The translations under genes and the position numbers were made by a program. From Tribonema minus (Eukaryota; Sar; Xanthophyceae; Tribonematales; Tribonemataceae): a stretch of DNA of 64,000 bases. How positions within the stretch are numbered: position 1 is the stretch's first letter; each line of letters starts with the position of its first letter. The notes under the pieces were generated by a model. That model saw nothing but the letters and a program-made list of their open reading frames with translations. It ran no database searches and was not told where the DNA came from. The stretch covers positions 124,001-188,000 of the forward strand of contig JAFCMP010000112.1 in the NCBI GenBank assembly GCA_017506865.1, read 5' to 3'. Below are positions 63,700 through 64,000 of the stretch, one piece after another.

Positions 63700-63905
63700 G
63701 AATAGTGCTACGTTTCGGCTTCGAGCTCGCGGACGCGTCGCTTTAGCGTGACCAGCCTGCCAACGTCGGTCTCATACACCTGGAGGGTGGCACAGTGAGT
63801 AAAGGGGGAGGTATGAACACAGTGAGCGTGTCTTAAATGTGCTGTGGTGTAGTATGATAAGAGGTTGTGTGGATGGTGCTACGTTTGACGCTTCAAGCTC
63901 TCGGC
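63700..63905 (-). repeat. Copies of the last-exon head at 346 bp and a further ~173 bp
   Basis: The exon head reappears at about 63779-63711 (VYETDVGRLVTLKRRVRELE, with the same CAG acceptor and upstream GTGCCACCCTCC stretch). The distance from the exon is 346 bp. A fragment (CGTTT.CGCTTCAAGCTCTCGG) appears again at about 63884, ~173 bp from the corresponding word at 63711. The first copy stays open through the matched part. Confidence 0.85.
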
Positions 63906-64000
63906 ACAGACAGTAAGGGTTTAGGCACAGATGGTGTGTACGACTGGCAACAGCGGAGTTGTGTATTGGGTCTCAGTGAAATGCTGCACGAGCAGTGTAC

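Overview
The window looks like nuclear DNA of a photosynthetic protist, most probably a green alga. The clearest sign is a gene for an ARC5/DRP5B-type dynamin, the plastid and peroxisome division GTPase of the green lineage. Many genes are split by GT-AG introns with clean splice phases. CAG/CTG-rich low-complexity tracts, minisatellites and degenerate transposon-like repeats are common. No rRNA, tRNA or CRISPR array could be supported. Gene models were spliced by eye from reading frame, splice sites and family resemblance, so exon ends are proposals.

Layout. 0.1-0.95 kb: C-lobe of a protein kinase (+), cut by the window edge. 2.0-6.1 kb (-): secreted or membrane protein of unknown family. 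6.3-15.1 kb: a mostly intronless block holding an SR-like zinc-knuckle protein (+), a protein with two fibronectin-like repeats (-), a DNA-ligase-like protein with a substituted catalytic lysine (-), a Q/H-rich protein (+) and two tandem paralogues (+), one with a PD-(D/E)XK nuclease domain. This block may derive from a virus or large mobile element, but that is inference. 15.7-16.6 kb: minisatellites. 17.5-21.2 kb (-): a coiled-coil / Gly-Ala-rich hydrophobic / coiled-coil protein. 23.8-25.5 kb (-): intronless unknown protein. 25.85-30.5 kb: a ~270-bp satellite, GC-rich palindromic repeats and a foldback element with telomere-like DNA. 30.7-35.2 kb (+): one or more genes, including an extended-PHD exon. 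38.1-44.4 kb (-): the dynamin gene. 46.9-49.5 kb (+): coiled-coil gene. 52.8-61.6 kb (-): an intron-rich, apparently intact MULE (Mutator-like) transposase with a PDZ domain. 62-63.9 kb: a small + strand gene and the last exon of a - strand coiled-coil gene.

The most unusual observation is structural. In at least four separate genes, exon ends together with their splice sites are repeated as partial copies in the neighbouring intron. The usual spacing is about 140-180 bp, with some copies at about 320-350 bp. In the dynamin gene nearly every intron is built this way. The copies often keep open reading frame and splice signals, so they may be a record of intron growth by tandem duplication, or a reservoir of alternative exons.
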